This document shows positions 37,901 to 52,100 of a stretch of 64,000 bases of DNA, piece after piece; positions within the stretch are counted from its first letter, which is position 1; every line of letters begins with the position of its first letter. Under the pieces are notes generated by a model. That model did not search any database and was not told where the DNA came from. It worked only from the letters and a program-made list of their open reading frames with translations. A program made the translations under genes and the position numbers. Source of the stretch: Chondrilla cf. caribensis (Eukaryota; Porifera; Demospongiae; Chondrillida; Chondrillidae); the NCBI GenBank assembly GCA_964020155.1, contig OZ026553.1:5309009-5373008 (forward strand). Reading direction: 5' to 3'.

Positions 37901-40900
37901 GGTTACCTTTTCTGGAATTCTTATTGTACATACATGTCACACTAGTACCCAGTACGATGTACACATGACACTAGTATTTTCAATAAAACAACAATCATTA
38001 TTAAATATATAACTACACAATATATTGGACATGTACTTAGATTATATTCAATAAACAAGGATGCAAATAAAGTGTCATTAATACCGTGTACAATGTACAC
38101 ATGACACCTCGTATTTGTACAATGTACACATGACACGTAGTACCTTGTACAGTGTACACATGGCACCTAGTATTTGTACAATGCACACATGACACCTAGT
38201 ACCTTGTACAGTGTACACATGACACCTAGTACCTTGTACAGTGTACACATGACACCTAGTATCTTGTACAACGTACACATGACATTAATACCTTGTACAA
38301 TGTACACATGACATCTAGTATTTTCTACAATGTACACATGACACTAGTACCTTGTATAATGTACATGTGACACCTAGTACCTTGTACAATGTACACATGA
38401 CACTTAGTATCTTGTGTATACAATGTACACAACACTTGTACCTTAATAATAAACACATATGCAGCGGTTAACTACCTGAATACTGTAACACTTTCTTTTC
38501 AGGATGCTGTGAAAGAGTTGAATGAAAGATGGCGTAAATCACAACTTCTCCATTCTAGAGAAACGAAGACACTCAGGGTATTGATTGCATGTATTTGTAT
38601 TTTTTCTCTATTACAAGAATGTTTATCCAATCCACTTGCAGGAGAAGTGTGGTGAAATGGAGGAGAAATTACACATTAAGGTATTACACGTATTGCAATA
38701 GTATGGTATGGAGAGGTAATCGTAATTTGATTGTTGTTTGAAGGAATCAGAGAAGGAACAAACAGTTCGTGAACTGAAAGATGAACTAAAGGATCAGGTG
38801 ATTCTAGTCTGATTTACATTGTGTTGTAATAGTTTACTGCACCAAGAGATAACCTTTTTGTTTTGAAATTCTACATAAATATTATTCTTTTTATTATTTC
38901 AAGGAACAAAAGAAAGAACTTGCAATTCAAGATTTGGAGAAGATGAAATTGAAGGCTGATACCCTTGAGAGAGAGAAAGATACTCTGAAAGTAGACAGTT
39001 TCTCTGAATGTCAAATTCAACATTTCACAGTTAACATGTCCTTTGCAGGAATCTGAATTAAAATTAAAAGAAGAGCTTGAACAGAAGGAAATGGAGATCA
39101 GTCAGTATGAAGATACTGTAAAGGTTAATTACTTGTAGCTGTTATTAATATTTGGTAATGCAAGACATACTCATAGCTATTGGTTATTCACACAGAAACT
39201 GAGAGAAGAGGTTAAAGACACTGCCAAACTACAACAGAAGTTGCGAACAGAAGAGAAGGAATGCAAGGTGAGGATATTCTTCTGTCTGCATTGCTATAGT
39301 GATTGTTGCATGGTTATTGAGAGTATCACAGGAAAAACTGTGCATTTGCTTCTGTTACTGCACACTGACCGCAAGAGTGCAGTATCAACTAAACGCTCAT
39401 CACTGATCATAACATTTGACCACAATTTGAAAATTTTCACCCCATTGTCTGGCTTCATTACATCAATCATGGACACAATACTAATACGTAATTTTAAACA
39501 GTAAGTATAACATGTACATATTACGGTATGAGAAAGCTACAAGTGGGTTCTTAAAGTCATCAAAAATGTATAATGTGCTTTTCGGGTGCTAACACCCGCT
39601 TATGACACTGAAGACCACAAAGCGCCCACAACAAGACAGTTACAGTATGTCCAAGAGTGCATTGTTTTTATTACACTTACTCTTGGGTGCTTCACACACT
39701 CGTTGATAGCTTGACCAATAAATACACCAATGCACCCTAGGACGTACAGTAGCCATGTCATAACTTGTATACTGTGTATATGTATGAGTATGTTTACAGG
39801 ATCATTGAGTACTTGACTTGTGTGTCTCTCAATCTTGTGACAGGCTCGGCTGAGGAAAGAAGAGGAGAAACTAAGAGCAGCAGAAGAAGAAAAGACCAAA
39901 TTGAAGTCCAAATTGTTGAAAACTGAGAAAACGCTTGAGGTACATAAGTATTGTAATTGTTATTGTTCAATGTACAAACGTGTCACACTTAGTACCTTGT
40001 ACAAAGTACATGTAACACCTAATACCTTGTACAAAGTACATGTGACACCTAGTACTTGTACAATGTACATGTGACACCTAGTACTTGTACAATGTACATG
40101 TGATATCTAGTACCTTGTACAATGTACATGTGACACCTAGTACCTAGTCCAATGTACATGTAACACCTAGTACCTATATATATGTTTAGGAGGTGAAAGG
40201 TACCTTAGGGGAGACATTGAAACAGTTGCAGGACATGAAAAAGTCAAGCACACAGACTGATGTGAGTCATGCCATTATTCAAGTTGTTATGTGAAGTACT
40301 TTGTGACTGTACGGTACATGTCGCGAGAAACTAGAATTTTTCCGCAGATCTGCCGCGTAGGATATCCGCATATAGCCGTGCGGCAAGTTATCGATATCCG
40401 CGAACACTCTGCGGAATGGTCATCTGGCACCCGCGGCAAGAGAAACGTACGTACGTAGATAGGTACGGTAGTCCGAAATTTCTATGCGGTAGTTCGCAAT
40501 TGTCACGGTGTTCAGACTGAAATTTGTTCCTACAGGTTTGTCCGAATTGATTTTCTTAGCGCGACATTACGCTCTCGAAAGCCCAAATAGTGAGCAAAGA
40601 TATTGTCAGCGTCCGATCTCTAGTGCCGCCATATTTTCAACATCGTATAGCCAGCCCCTTTTCTGATCGCTTCCTCATTCGGAAGCTGGAGAAGGAAATA
40701 ATAAGGAAGCGATCAGTTCATTTGTATACACGTCGTCGTACGTTAGTAGATTCTTCTTCGGAAAACAAACAGATTACGCGTACTAGCCCGACTTCTACTA
40801 TGTTCCTTTAATTGTACATATGTTCGTAGCCACACCTCGCTCAAACAGTTTTTCGCCTTCTTCGGAAAGCCGTATACGTACCTCTATTCCCCTTCTGCGG

Positions 40901-43900
40901 AAAGCGTTCCACAAACGTTTCGAGGACATTCTGCAGACTGCTCACATACGTTCTGCGGAAATTTTCGCGGACATTCACCGATAACCGCGACGGCAAACCG
41001 CGGAAATCGGCGGAAAAATTCAAGTTTCTCGCGACATGTACCGTATATATTATCCACTCTAGCGCATGAATTGATATTGGGTTAATACCGCATTTTATTA
41101 CTCTCACAGGATGAGAAGAACGCTCAGATACGCTCCCTTGAAGGGGAGAAGCAACGTTTAACTAAGAAATTGCAGGACATGGAAGATACAACTAAACAGC
41201 AGAAAGTATATATCTATAATTATGAAAATTGCTTGTCAGTGATCCAAATTACATCTTATCTTGTGTACTGTTGATGTTAGGATCTAACGTTTACACATGA
41301 CACCTAGTACCTTGTATAATGCACACATGACACCTGATACCTTGTATAATATGCACATAAACCTAGTACCTTGTACAATGTACAAGTGGAACATGCCATG
41401 TATAATTTTGTTATACTGTATGACAACCACCGACAGACAATTGAAGGACAGTGTGTGCATGGGCATAGGCGTGTAGTAGAGGAGAAATGAGTAGTTGATG
41501 TGTGTGTATCAATTTTGTGACAGGCTCAGTTGAAGAAGGAAAAGGAGAAGCTAAGAGCAGCAGAGGAAGAAAAGACCTCATTGAGTATCAGGTTGATGAA
41601 AGTTGAGGAATCATTAAAAGATACCAAAGTGAGTTATTGTTGTACAATGTACATGTGATATCTAGCTCAAGGGCGCCCACAATGCATACACACAGTATGC
41701 CAGTGCGTACCAGATTCCAATAAGGTCTTTGAAAATAATCCCTTGTAAATAGCTAGCTCTGTGTCCAGAAGAATAGCAAGACAAGCCTTATTTAAGTCAA
41801 ATCCACCTGTAGCCGTGATATTTTTGTTATTAAATATTGCAGTGATTGAAAACTAACAATTTGCTCCTGAATCGATCACTACCACCAGACTAACACTGAG
41901 TACTTGGAAACCTCGGTACTATAGTGGCCATTTTGTGATTGCACAATGCTTGTGAATGTGTGCGTACCAACTGTAAACTTCCTGTGGCCACCCCTGTAAC
42001 TAGTATCTTTAGAGCTTACACATGACACCTAGTACCGTGTATGATTTCAATCTGATATTCAGTATCTTGTATAGTGTACTTGTGACACCTAGTACCTTGT
42101 ACAATGTACACAACACACTCAGTACACATAACAACCTTTAACTTGACAATTTGAAGACTCCCATTTTGTGTCTGGTGTTTAGGATTAGATGATTCGTTCC
42201 AGTGTGTGAAATTAGGTGTGTAGTAGAGGGCAACTTGTGTCTCTCAATCTTGTGACAGGCTCAGTTGAAGGAAGAAGAGGAGAAGCTAAGAGCAGCAGAA
42301 GAAGAAAAGACCAAATTGAATGCCAGGTCGATAAAAGCTGAGAAATCACTAAACGATACCAAAGTTAGTCATTGTTATACAATGACACCTAGTACCTTTT
42401 ACAATGTACACGTGACACCTAGTACCTTTTACAATGTACACGTGACACCTAGTACTTTGTATAATGTACATGTGACACCTAGTACCTTGTACAATGTACA
42501 TGTGACACCTAATACCTCGTATACAACACACTCAGTACACATAACAACTGCTAACGTGACAATTTGAAGACTCACAATTTTGTGTCTGGTGTTTAGGATT
42601 AGATGATTCGTTCCAGTGTGTGAAATTAGGTGTGTAGTGGAGGACAACTTGTGTCTCTCAATCTTGTGACAGGCTCAGTTGAAGGAAGAAGAGGAGAAGC
42701 TAAGAGCAGCAGAGGAAGAAAAGACCTCATTGAGTACCTGGTTGATGAAAGCTGAGGAATCACTAAAAGATACCAAAGTGAATTATTGTTGTACAATGTA
42801 CACATGACATCTAGTACATTGTACAATGTGTACATGAAACCTAGTACTTTGTACAGTGTACATGTGGAACAACATACCTCATATGACCCCTAACATGACA
42901 ATTGAAGACCCCCATTTCAAGTAGTGTTTAGAATTGGATGAGTTTTCACGGTGTATGGAGTAGGTGTGTAGTAGAGGACAATTGAGTATATAGTTGACTT
43001 GTGTGTCTCTCAATTTTGTGACAGGGTCAGTTGAAGGAAGAAGAGGAGAAGCTAAGAGCAGCAGAGGAAGAAAAGACCGAATTGAATACCAGGTTGATAA
43101 AAGCTGAGAAATCACTAAACGATACCAAAGTTAGTCATTATGTACAATGTACATGTGATGCCTGGATAGTGCCTTGTACAGTATACACAAGGCACCTCAT
43201 GCATTGTTACAGTACAATATTCATGCAATACCTAGTGACTTGTACAGTGTACACTTGACACCCAGTGTACAACAACCTCTAACATGACAATTGGAGGACT
43301 CACCATTTATGTAGTGTTTAGGGTTAGACAATTCTTTACAGATTGTGAAAGTAGGTGTGTAGTAGGGGACAATTGAGTCAAGGCCGTAGGAGCCAGTACA
43401 GCAGCCACGGCTTCAGCTATACCAGTCTTCAGACCATAGTTAAAGAGATGAAAAGGAAGACACAGTAGTTACTATTAATTTTAGCAAATAGTATTGATAT
43501 ACTTATAACCTACTGTAATGAAGAATATCTATTTGTATTAATTTTTACTTTCTAATCAAATCCAATCTAAAAATAGGCTCAAATAGTACAGAATTCAAGA
43601 TATATTGCGTTGCTTTGCTTTGTAACACCATGTTGCATTTCTTTCTCGTGACGAATTCGGATATTCAGGCCGGATTGGGAATATAAAAAGGCTGTTAACA
43701 CGTCCGCTTCTGGCCTTCTGGAGGATATTCCAGATGCACCTCATCAGCCCAAACGAGTTGTATTCCCTAAAGATCATTTGGTGCGACTAAAATTGAAAGT
43801 GTTTGTTCAAATCAAAGTGGTTGAAGATGTGGAAGTGTGAGGATTGATGTGTGCTGACATACGTACATGCAAAAGGGAAGAAACTACTAGCTTCTAATAA

Positions 43901-46004
43901 ATCTTTCTCCGAGTCATCGTTAGTTTAGGCAGATGACGTGTTTTACGAGACATGATGAGTCTGGTTTGCATTTAAAAAGGCTGCTGATCTCATGATCGTG
44001 ATTCCAATACCCCACAAAGACGTTAAAGAGATGCTTCCCCCCTTTTAACTGACTAAATGCGCGCAAACCACCTTTATGTTATATACCTGTCTGTTATGTT
44101 GCTCAAAACATAACAGACAGGTATTCCTTTGCATGGTGATAGAGATGACACGAATATAGTAACAGCATCCAGTTACTTGTCGATGATGTAATGATTTGTG
44201 GACTGGTGTATTTATTGGACTTTTAAAATTAGCTAGATACTGCAGAATTTTGCAGTATCTAGCTAATTTTAAAAGCCAGATAAATACACCAGTCTATAAA
44301 TCCGGAATGAAATTATTACATCAATAATGGGATTACATGGAATTGCATTTTCGGCCAATTAATGTATTCGCCGTATTGCCTCTGGAGACCTTCCTACGGG
44401 CCTGTGAGTAGTTGACTTGTGTGTCTCAATCTTGTGACAGGCTCGGTTGAAGGAAGAAGAGGAGAAGCTAAGAGCAGCAGAGGAAGAGAAGACCTCATTG
44501 AGTACCAGGTTGACAAAGGCTGAGGAATCACTAAAAGATACCAAAGTGAGTCATTGTTATACAATGACACCTAGTACCTTGTACAATGTACACATGACAC
44601 CTAGTACCTTGTACAATATGCACATGACACCTAGTACTTTGTACAGTGTACATGTGGAACAAAATTCCTCATATGACCCCTAACATGACAATTGGAGACC
44701 CCATTTCAAGTAGTGTTTAAAATTGGATGAGTTTACACAGTGTATGGAGTAGGTGTGTAGTATAGGACAATTGAGTAGTTGACTTGTGTGTCTTAATCTT
44801 GTGACAGGCTCGGTTGAAGGAAGAAGAGGAGAAGCTAAGAGCAGCAGAGAAAGAAAAGACCAAATTGAATGCTAGGTTGACGAAGGCTGAGGAATCACTA
44901 ATAGATACCAAAGTGAGTCATTGTTGTACCATGACACCTAGTACCTTGTACAATGTATACGTGACACCTAATACCTTGATAATGTATACGTGACACCTAG
45001 TACCTTGTACAATTTCAATCTGATATTCAGTACCTTGTACAGTGTACTTGTGACACCTAGTACCTCGTACACAACACACTCAGTACACTAACCCTAACAA
45101 CTTCTAACTTGACTATTTGAAGACTACCAATTTTGTGTCTGGTGTTTAGGATTAGATGATTCGTTCCAGTGTGTGAAAGTTGGTGTGTAGTGGAGGACAA
45201 CTTGTGTCTCTCAATCTTGTGACAGGCTCAGTTGAAGGAACAAGAGAAGAAGCTGAGAGCAGCAGAGGAAGAAAAGACCAAATTGAATGTCAGGATGATG
45301 AAAGCTGAGAAATCACTAAAAGATACCAAAGTTAGTCATTATGTACAATGTACATGTGATGCCTGGATAGTGCCTTGTACATTGTACACAAGGCACCTCA
45401 TGCATTGTTACAGTACAATATTCATGCAATACCTAGTGACTTGTTCAATGACATGTGACACCTAATATGGTGTATAATTAATACCTAACACCTAGTATAA
45501 TGTACACTTGACACTCAGTGCACGAAAACCTCTAAAATGACTATTGGAGGACTCACCATTTATGTAGTGTTTAGGCTTAGACAATTCTTCACAGTGTGTG
45601 AAAGTAGGTGTGTAGTAGAGGACAATTGAGTAGTTGACTTGTGTGTTTCAATCTTGTGACAGGCTCAGTTGAAGGAAGAAGAGGAGAAGCTAAGAGCATC
45701 AGAGGAAGAAAAGACCTCATTGAGTACCAGGTTGAGGAAGGCTGAGGAATCACTAAGAGATACCAAAGTGAGTCATTGTTGTACAATGTACATGTGATAC
45801 CTGGCTAGTACCTTGTACACTGTACACATGATACTTAGAACCTTGTACATACCTTGTGCAATGTACACATGACACCTAGTATCTTATACCTACAACGTAC
45901 ACGTAACATCTATTACCTTATGCAATGACCATACTGTAATTTGTATTGCATGAAGCTGAAGCCACATGTACTAAGTTGTAGTAATCTTCAGGTAAGTTTT
46001 TGTG

Positions 46005-46080
<76 letters not shown>

Positions 46081-46084
46081 ACAT

Positions 46085-46120
<36 letters not shown>

Positions 46121-49100
46121 ATTTTTGTATGCATATACGGTAGGCGCCAAAATAAACTTTGCGTTCCGTTCCGTCTAAACGCGACTTCGTACTTTTTGCC
46201 TACGGAAAAAAAACGAAAACGGAACGAAACGGAACGAAACGGAACTTGCCAAAAGACGGCGAGAACGAAATGTGTTGATTTGAACGTATTCTATCAAAGT
46301 ACAGAACGATTTGGCTAGATACTCAATTATGAAGATCTCGTCGCTTTAATACCGAATAAAAACAACTACCACAAATGGATTCGTCTAGGCAGTGGAGAGA
46401 TCTTCTGGAATGAACGATCGATCTAGTGAACTCACCTCTTGATATAATTATGACCCATCGCTATTGGAATACGAATTCCTTCTGCTCTCAAACGAACTTG
46501 GATAGTAGGTGATTTGGTACCATTTGAATAGCGAACTGAAATACTTTATGGCTATAGACTATGGTTGCTTCAGCACACGTCTTTCCGGAGTAAATCGGAC
46601 TTGAATGACACACGACGAAATGTACACACGTTTATAAAGTTATGTGTTAGTTAGCGTTGATCAACACCGTTCGTTTTCTAAGGAATAGAACGAAACAAAA
46701 CGCTACGGACGGACGGAAAAAAGACGAAAACGGAACGATCCGTTCGACCGTTTCGTATTCGTCCGTACGAAACGGAACGCAAAGTTTTTTTTGGCGCCTA
46801 CCGTATGTGAGTATGTGTATGACCGATTGTATGTATAGGTGTATATGTGTTAGCATATGCATATGGATATGAGTGTACATGGTTCAATGCGGTATACCAG
46901 TGTAGTAGTGTTTTTAAGTAACTACATTATGGATTTTATCCCACCAGAGAGAAGTTGACACCTTGAAGACACAGTTGAAGAATAAAGAACAAGAAGTGTA
47001 CTCACTAGGTGAACAGCTAACTCAGGCCACAACCAGGGCTAACACAGCTGAATGGAAATGGAGGCAGTTAGATGTGAGGTTGAAGCTAGGCTATGTGTGT
47101 GTGTCAGGTTCCTTAAGTCTCAACAATACCTTGTATGTACCTTGTGCAAAGTACATTTAATATATGTATTGATACCGTGTACAATGTACTAGTTTTGTGA
47201 CAACCCCCAACACGTTTATTAAAAGATTACCCCATTTATGTAGTGTTGAGGACTAGATAATACCTCACAGTGTGTACAAGTAGGTGTGTAGTAGAGGACA
47301 ATTGAGTAGTTGACTTGTGTGTCACAATCTTGTGACAGGCTCGGTTGAAGGAAGAAGAGGAGAAGCTAAGAGCAGCAGAGGAAGAAAAGACCTCATTGAG
47401 TACCAGGTTGACAAAAGCTGAGGAATCACTGGATAATGAAAAAGTGAGTTATTACTGTACAATGTACACGTGACACCTAGTACCTTGTACAATGTACACA
47501 TGACATTCCATACCTTGTACAATGTACATATGACACATCCACATGATTGTCAAGAGATTCCCCATGCCGAGTAGTATTCAAATGCACTTCACAGTGTGTG
47601 GATGTAGATGTTTAATCTTGTGACAGACTCTGTTGAGGGAAGAAGAGGAGAAGCTAAGAGCAGCAGAGGAAGAAAATACCAAATTGAATGCCAAATTATC
47701 AGAAGCCGAGAATTTACTGGAAGTAAGTATTGGAATTGATATTGTTCAGTGTATGTGTGACACCTAGTACCTTGTACAATGTACACATCACAGTTCCTAC
47801 CTTGTGCAATGTATACGGGAAACTTAGTACCTACATAGTACCTTGTACAGTGAGTACTCATTAACTTTTGCTTGAGAAATATGAGGATTAACAAGTTTGG
47901 GGATTAACTGGATATACATTACTAATTATAGATTACAGTGAATTCCCATTAAACTGCCAATTCCCATGTACCAACCTGTTTGTTATACTGCGTTGTAGTA
48001 CATTTAATGTACTTCCTGTTACAGTTTGTTTTGCATCGCTAGTCAGTATAGTTTCTGAGTTACGATTTGAATTATACCTTACAGAACTCTGCAATTAGGT
48101 ATATGCTGTTAAACATTCACTTCTGGTAAAAGTAAGTACTTTCTGCATACTAACCACGTTACGTATGACATACTTTACAATGAAACTGAAACTTGGCCAG
48201 ACTGCAGGGTGAACATTGTAGATACATATGATGCAATAATCAAGATTTGCCAGAAATAAAATTTAATACGTACTGTTCGCTGATTTTGCCATGATATATC
48301 GACTGCTTGATTAGTGTGCAAAAAGGGCCTTTTTCATATCCTGTCACATATACATGTGCTTATGAATATCCAGTTAATCTGCCAAACTCATTAATCCACT
48401 GTACTTTTGGAAATTGAATTGTGGTGGAGTAACGACAATTCACTCCATACTGGTACTGTAAAATTGTAACAAATAAGAAGATTCTGCAGATAAAGCAGTG
48501 GCTGAATAATGAGAAATCCCTGTATGTGTGATAGGATCTGAGTAATGGGTTAATTAAATGTGTGCATTTGCCTTTTGGATAGCATCATAACAGAGCTTAA
48601 AGATGCTTTTGTCTAATCTATTTCGTTTCTGATGTACAGCAGCTGAATTTATAACTTGCTTTTAGCAATAACAGTTTTGAGAATTATTTACCTTGTGTAC
48701 ATAAAGGAGGCGAATGAAACCTTGGAAGAAAAACACAAGCATTTGCAGGAAATGCAACAGTCACACTCCCGGACTGATGTGAGTGTATGCCACCTTCAAT
48801 GTTAGGTTATGCAATTAAATTTGAATTCAATGCAATTAAATTTGAATTCAATGCAATTTAGTCTCGAAGCAATCAATTTAATACATGCATAGTACTGATA
48901 ATAAATTATTGCTTTCTGTAATAATCATCTCTATCTTGTGCTGCTATCACAGGATGAGAAAAACAATCACATACAGAAACTTGAAGAGGCAAAGCAACAT
49001 TTTATTGACAATTTACAGGACATGGAAGATAGGATCAAAAGTCAGGAGGTAACTAATGTTGTTTGCTTAATTAATTTTCTGAGTTATATTTGCAGGTTGG

Positions 49101-52100
49101 TTCACTGTAGCTAAGTCTTCACAACAGAAATTGTATTCTCTCAATTGTTTATCTGCAGATGGAGATACATAGACTAGGCGAAGCAAATGCCAATTTGAAG
49201 GTATGGAAAAATTACTTAACTTGAAATTGTTTGCACAAGATATTTTTAACACAAACAAATAATATGAAAACCATGATTGGCCTATGTAGGTATATGCATA
49301 TTCCATTTTACCTCAGTATGTGCTTCAAATACGAAGTGAAGCACCTAATCAGTGTGTATTATGGTCTTCATGTGAGAATGCACCATCGATGGTATAGATG
49401 TAAAAGTGTATGTTATACTATCTCCCTCCACCTATAGTACAATTCATGGACTCTGTCTTGTTGAGAAATCCATTATTTTGCTTCCCTGTTGAATGACTTA
49501 TCATGTAATACCAAACTCGAGAAATGTTTTTTGACCATGCCTGTAAATAATACACTGCTCCCCAAAAGGTAGAACGAGGTTGTTTGGATTACGGTATAAT
49601 TCTTATCATTAGCTGCTGAGTAACCAGCAAGTGGTTGACTTCCCTGTCGGGTATGTTGTACGTAGCTAAAGGTTACCATTATCAGTGGAACACAGTAGTT
49701 GTCCTCGAAGGCTCAATATTTTAATGTAGTGAACTGTGTTTTCCCAAATCAACAGAATTCTACTGTGATCGGAACTACACCATTTGACCTTATGACCTTA
49801 TCTATAGTATAATTATTTCATTGGGGCCATATTTTTCTTCCAAAAATAATGTCCCCGGTAGATATTATTTTTCTTGCCACTGTATTTGTGTAAGAGTTTC
49901 CAGAAGCCCTGGAACCCTGTGCCAAGGCCATTGCATTATGAAATAAAACAGACAAAACCACACGACAGTATTGGGGGGGATACTATCAATTAGGGAATTG
50001 AACGTCATATTTCTGACCATTGGAAAATCATGCTGCTGGTAAGTGGGATGTCAGATGGTTATTTTGAGCTCATTCCAGCTTTTTACATGCATACATTTCC
50101 CAGTATTTCAAGGGCACCATATTTTTTGTACCAGTGTCCCATCAATGATGAAGTATATGACATCATCAGTAAAACATGTGCATGTTAAATTGTAATATGG
50201 GATGCCACCTATAACAGTTGTGTTGATAGTTATAAGAATAAATATAGTTAACAGGAACAAAAGGTGTTGTGCTTTGGTTTTTTCATTAAGGTGCTTTCAC
50301 TATATTTATAGTGTGTACTTATCATAATGGTCCAGGATACAATCCTACATACTTCAAATGTATTCTTATACTCCTTCCAATGTCCAGAGTTGTCATGCCA
50401 AAGACATGAAAGAAGCTGACTACAGAGCTAATGAGGAGCTGCAAAAGCTGAAGAGGAAACACAGTAATCTGGAGGACAAGCTCAGGGACAAGGCCAACAC
50501 TCTCCAACAAAAACGGGTTTGTTGTTTGTATTCTTGATTGAAATTATAGTATATGTGCAGTGAAACACATTCTCATACAGAGAGAGGTTAATGACATGTC
50601 AATGAAAGTCAAAAATTTTCAAGAGCTTCTTGAAAAGGAGAAGGAAGCTAAAAAACAAATGGAGGCTCAGTGTCGTAGACTTGAAAATAACCTTATGTCA
50701 GAAAAGGTATGTATCCCTAACCCTATGTTGTGCTACACATATCTACATAAATATTAAAATCATCATGAACACCTTCCATTTTGTAATGTACATTTCCATT
50801 ATAAAAGGAATCAGGCTTGGGTCCACAAATTTGTAAACCCAATGAGGGATCAGCTGCAACAGCTGCATGTTTATTGAACACAATTGATTTTTGTTATTTG
50901 TTTTGTGTTTTGAATGTGTAAACATTCTTTGATCTCCCTTTGATCTTTGTGGGTTTGCAAATTTGTGGACCCAAGCCTGATTCCTTTTATAATGAAAATG
51001 TGCATTACGAAATGGAAGGTGTTCATGATGGTGTTAAGGGAGTTTTTGTAGCATGAAGCATGCCCACTGAAGCAGTGCATGATTAATGCACAGATTAGCA
51101 CTATTTGAAGAGGGACCCAAACAAGCATTTTTAAACTTGGCTTATGTAAATGTTGAAAATTCAAATTTTGGCCATACAGACCATTGCCCTATTGGACATA
51201 TATGGACAAATACTATCTAGCAAGTAGCTTGTTTGCCATACGGTCTGCAAAATCTTTCGTCGAACATGGTGATAAGCATCTGATTTCCTACATCTGATAT
51301 ACAGAGGGTGTCCCTATTAATAGGTGTAAGGTGACAGATCTTACCAGTGCACATGCAGAATGGTTGCTGGAATGTCTACTGTACAACCTTTGGGAAGCCA
51401 CAATGATACATGGAAGCTCCATTGTGATATAGGGTGATTTCATATATCACTATGGATTTTGCTTTGATATAGACATGCCTGTACTTAATATTATATTATG
51501 CATACAAATGCTAACATTACCCCATGGTATGTTTTAGAAACATCACAAGGAAAAAAATGATGAATATCAGACCAAGATAGCTCATCTAGAAGATGAGAAG
51601 GGAAGACTGTTAACTGAGATGGCCAATCTAGCAGAAGCTGGAGACAGGCTTGTGCGAGAGAAAGAAGAGTTGGAAGAACAGCTGGTGAACATGGAAACTG
51701 CTATCAAAGCTCTGACAGTGAATAGAGATGAACTCGCTGACGAGAAGGATAGATTGCTAGGCACAGTAGTTGATCTGGAGGAGGAGAGAGCCAACCTCAG
51801 ATCTAGTATGGCAGATCTGGAGAGGTTGAAAGGTGAACTATTAGAGGAAAGAAAGTGTCTTGAGGAAAAGCTCACAGAAGCAGCCAGAAGGTGTGATGAT
51901 CTACAGGAAGAACGTTCAGATTTAGAAGAGAAGTTCAGCAACCTTGAGCAACAGCACGTCAGCAGTCTTCAAACTAATGTACGTAAACATACACTGTACA
52001 TATTATGTGAGGTGTACATGCTCATCTTAATTAATATAATAGGAGGAGATAATAAATTCTTTGAAAGAGAGGTTAAAGGAGACTCAGGTATGTACAAATA

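Larger units (their letters stand above)
35499..37926. mobile_element. Decayed two-ORF Tc1-like element with nested SINE material
   Basis: The left end GGTACGGTTTATGAAAAGGTAA resembles, inverted, the right-hand sequence ending near 37918 (GAAAAGGTAACC on the minus strand). Between them lie a stop-broken transposase remnant (+) and a BEN-type ORF remnant (-). The two face each other, whereas they diverge in the intact 27.4-30.4 kb element. Boundaries are approximate. Confidence 0.55.

Noticed and set aside
40590..40811. 73-residue ORF as a gene
   Set aside because: It lies wholly inside a TIR-bounded MITE and has no recognisable domain.
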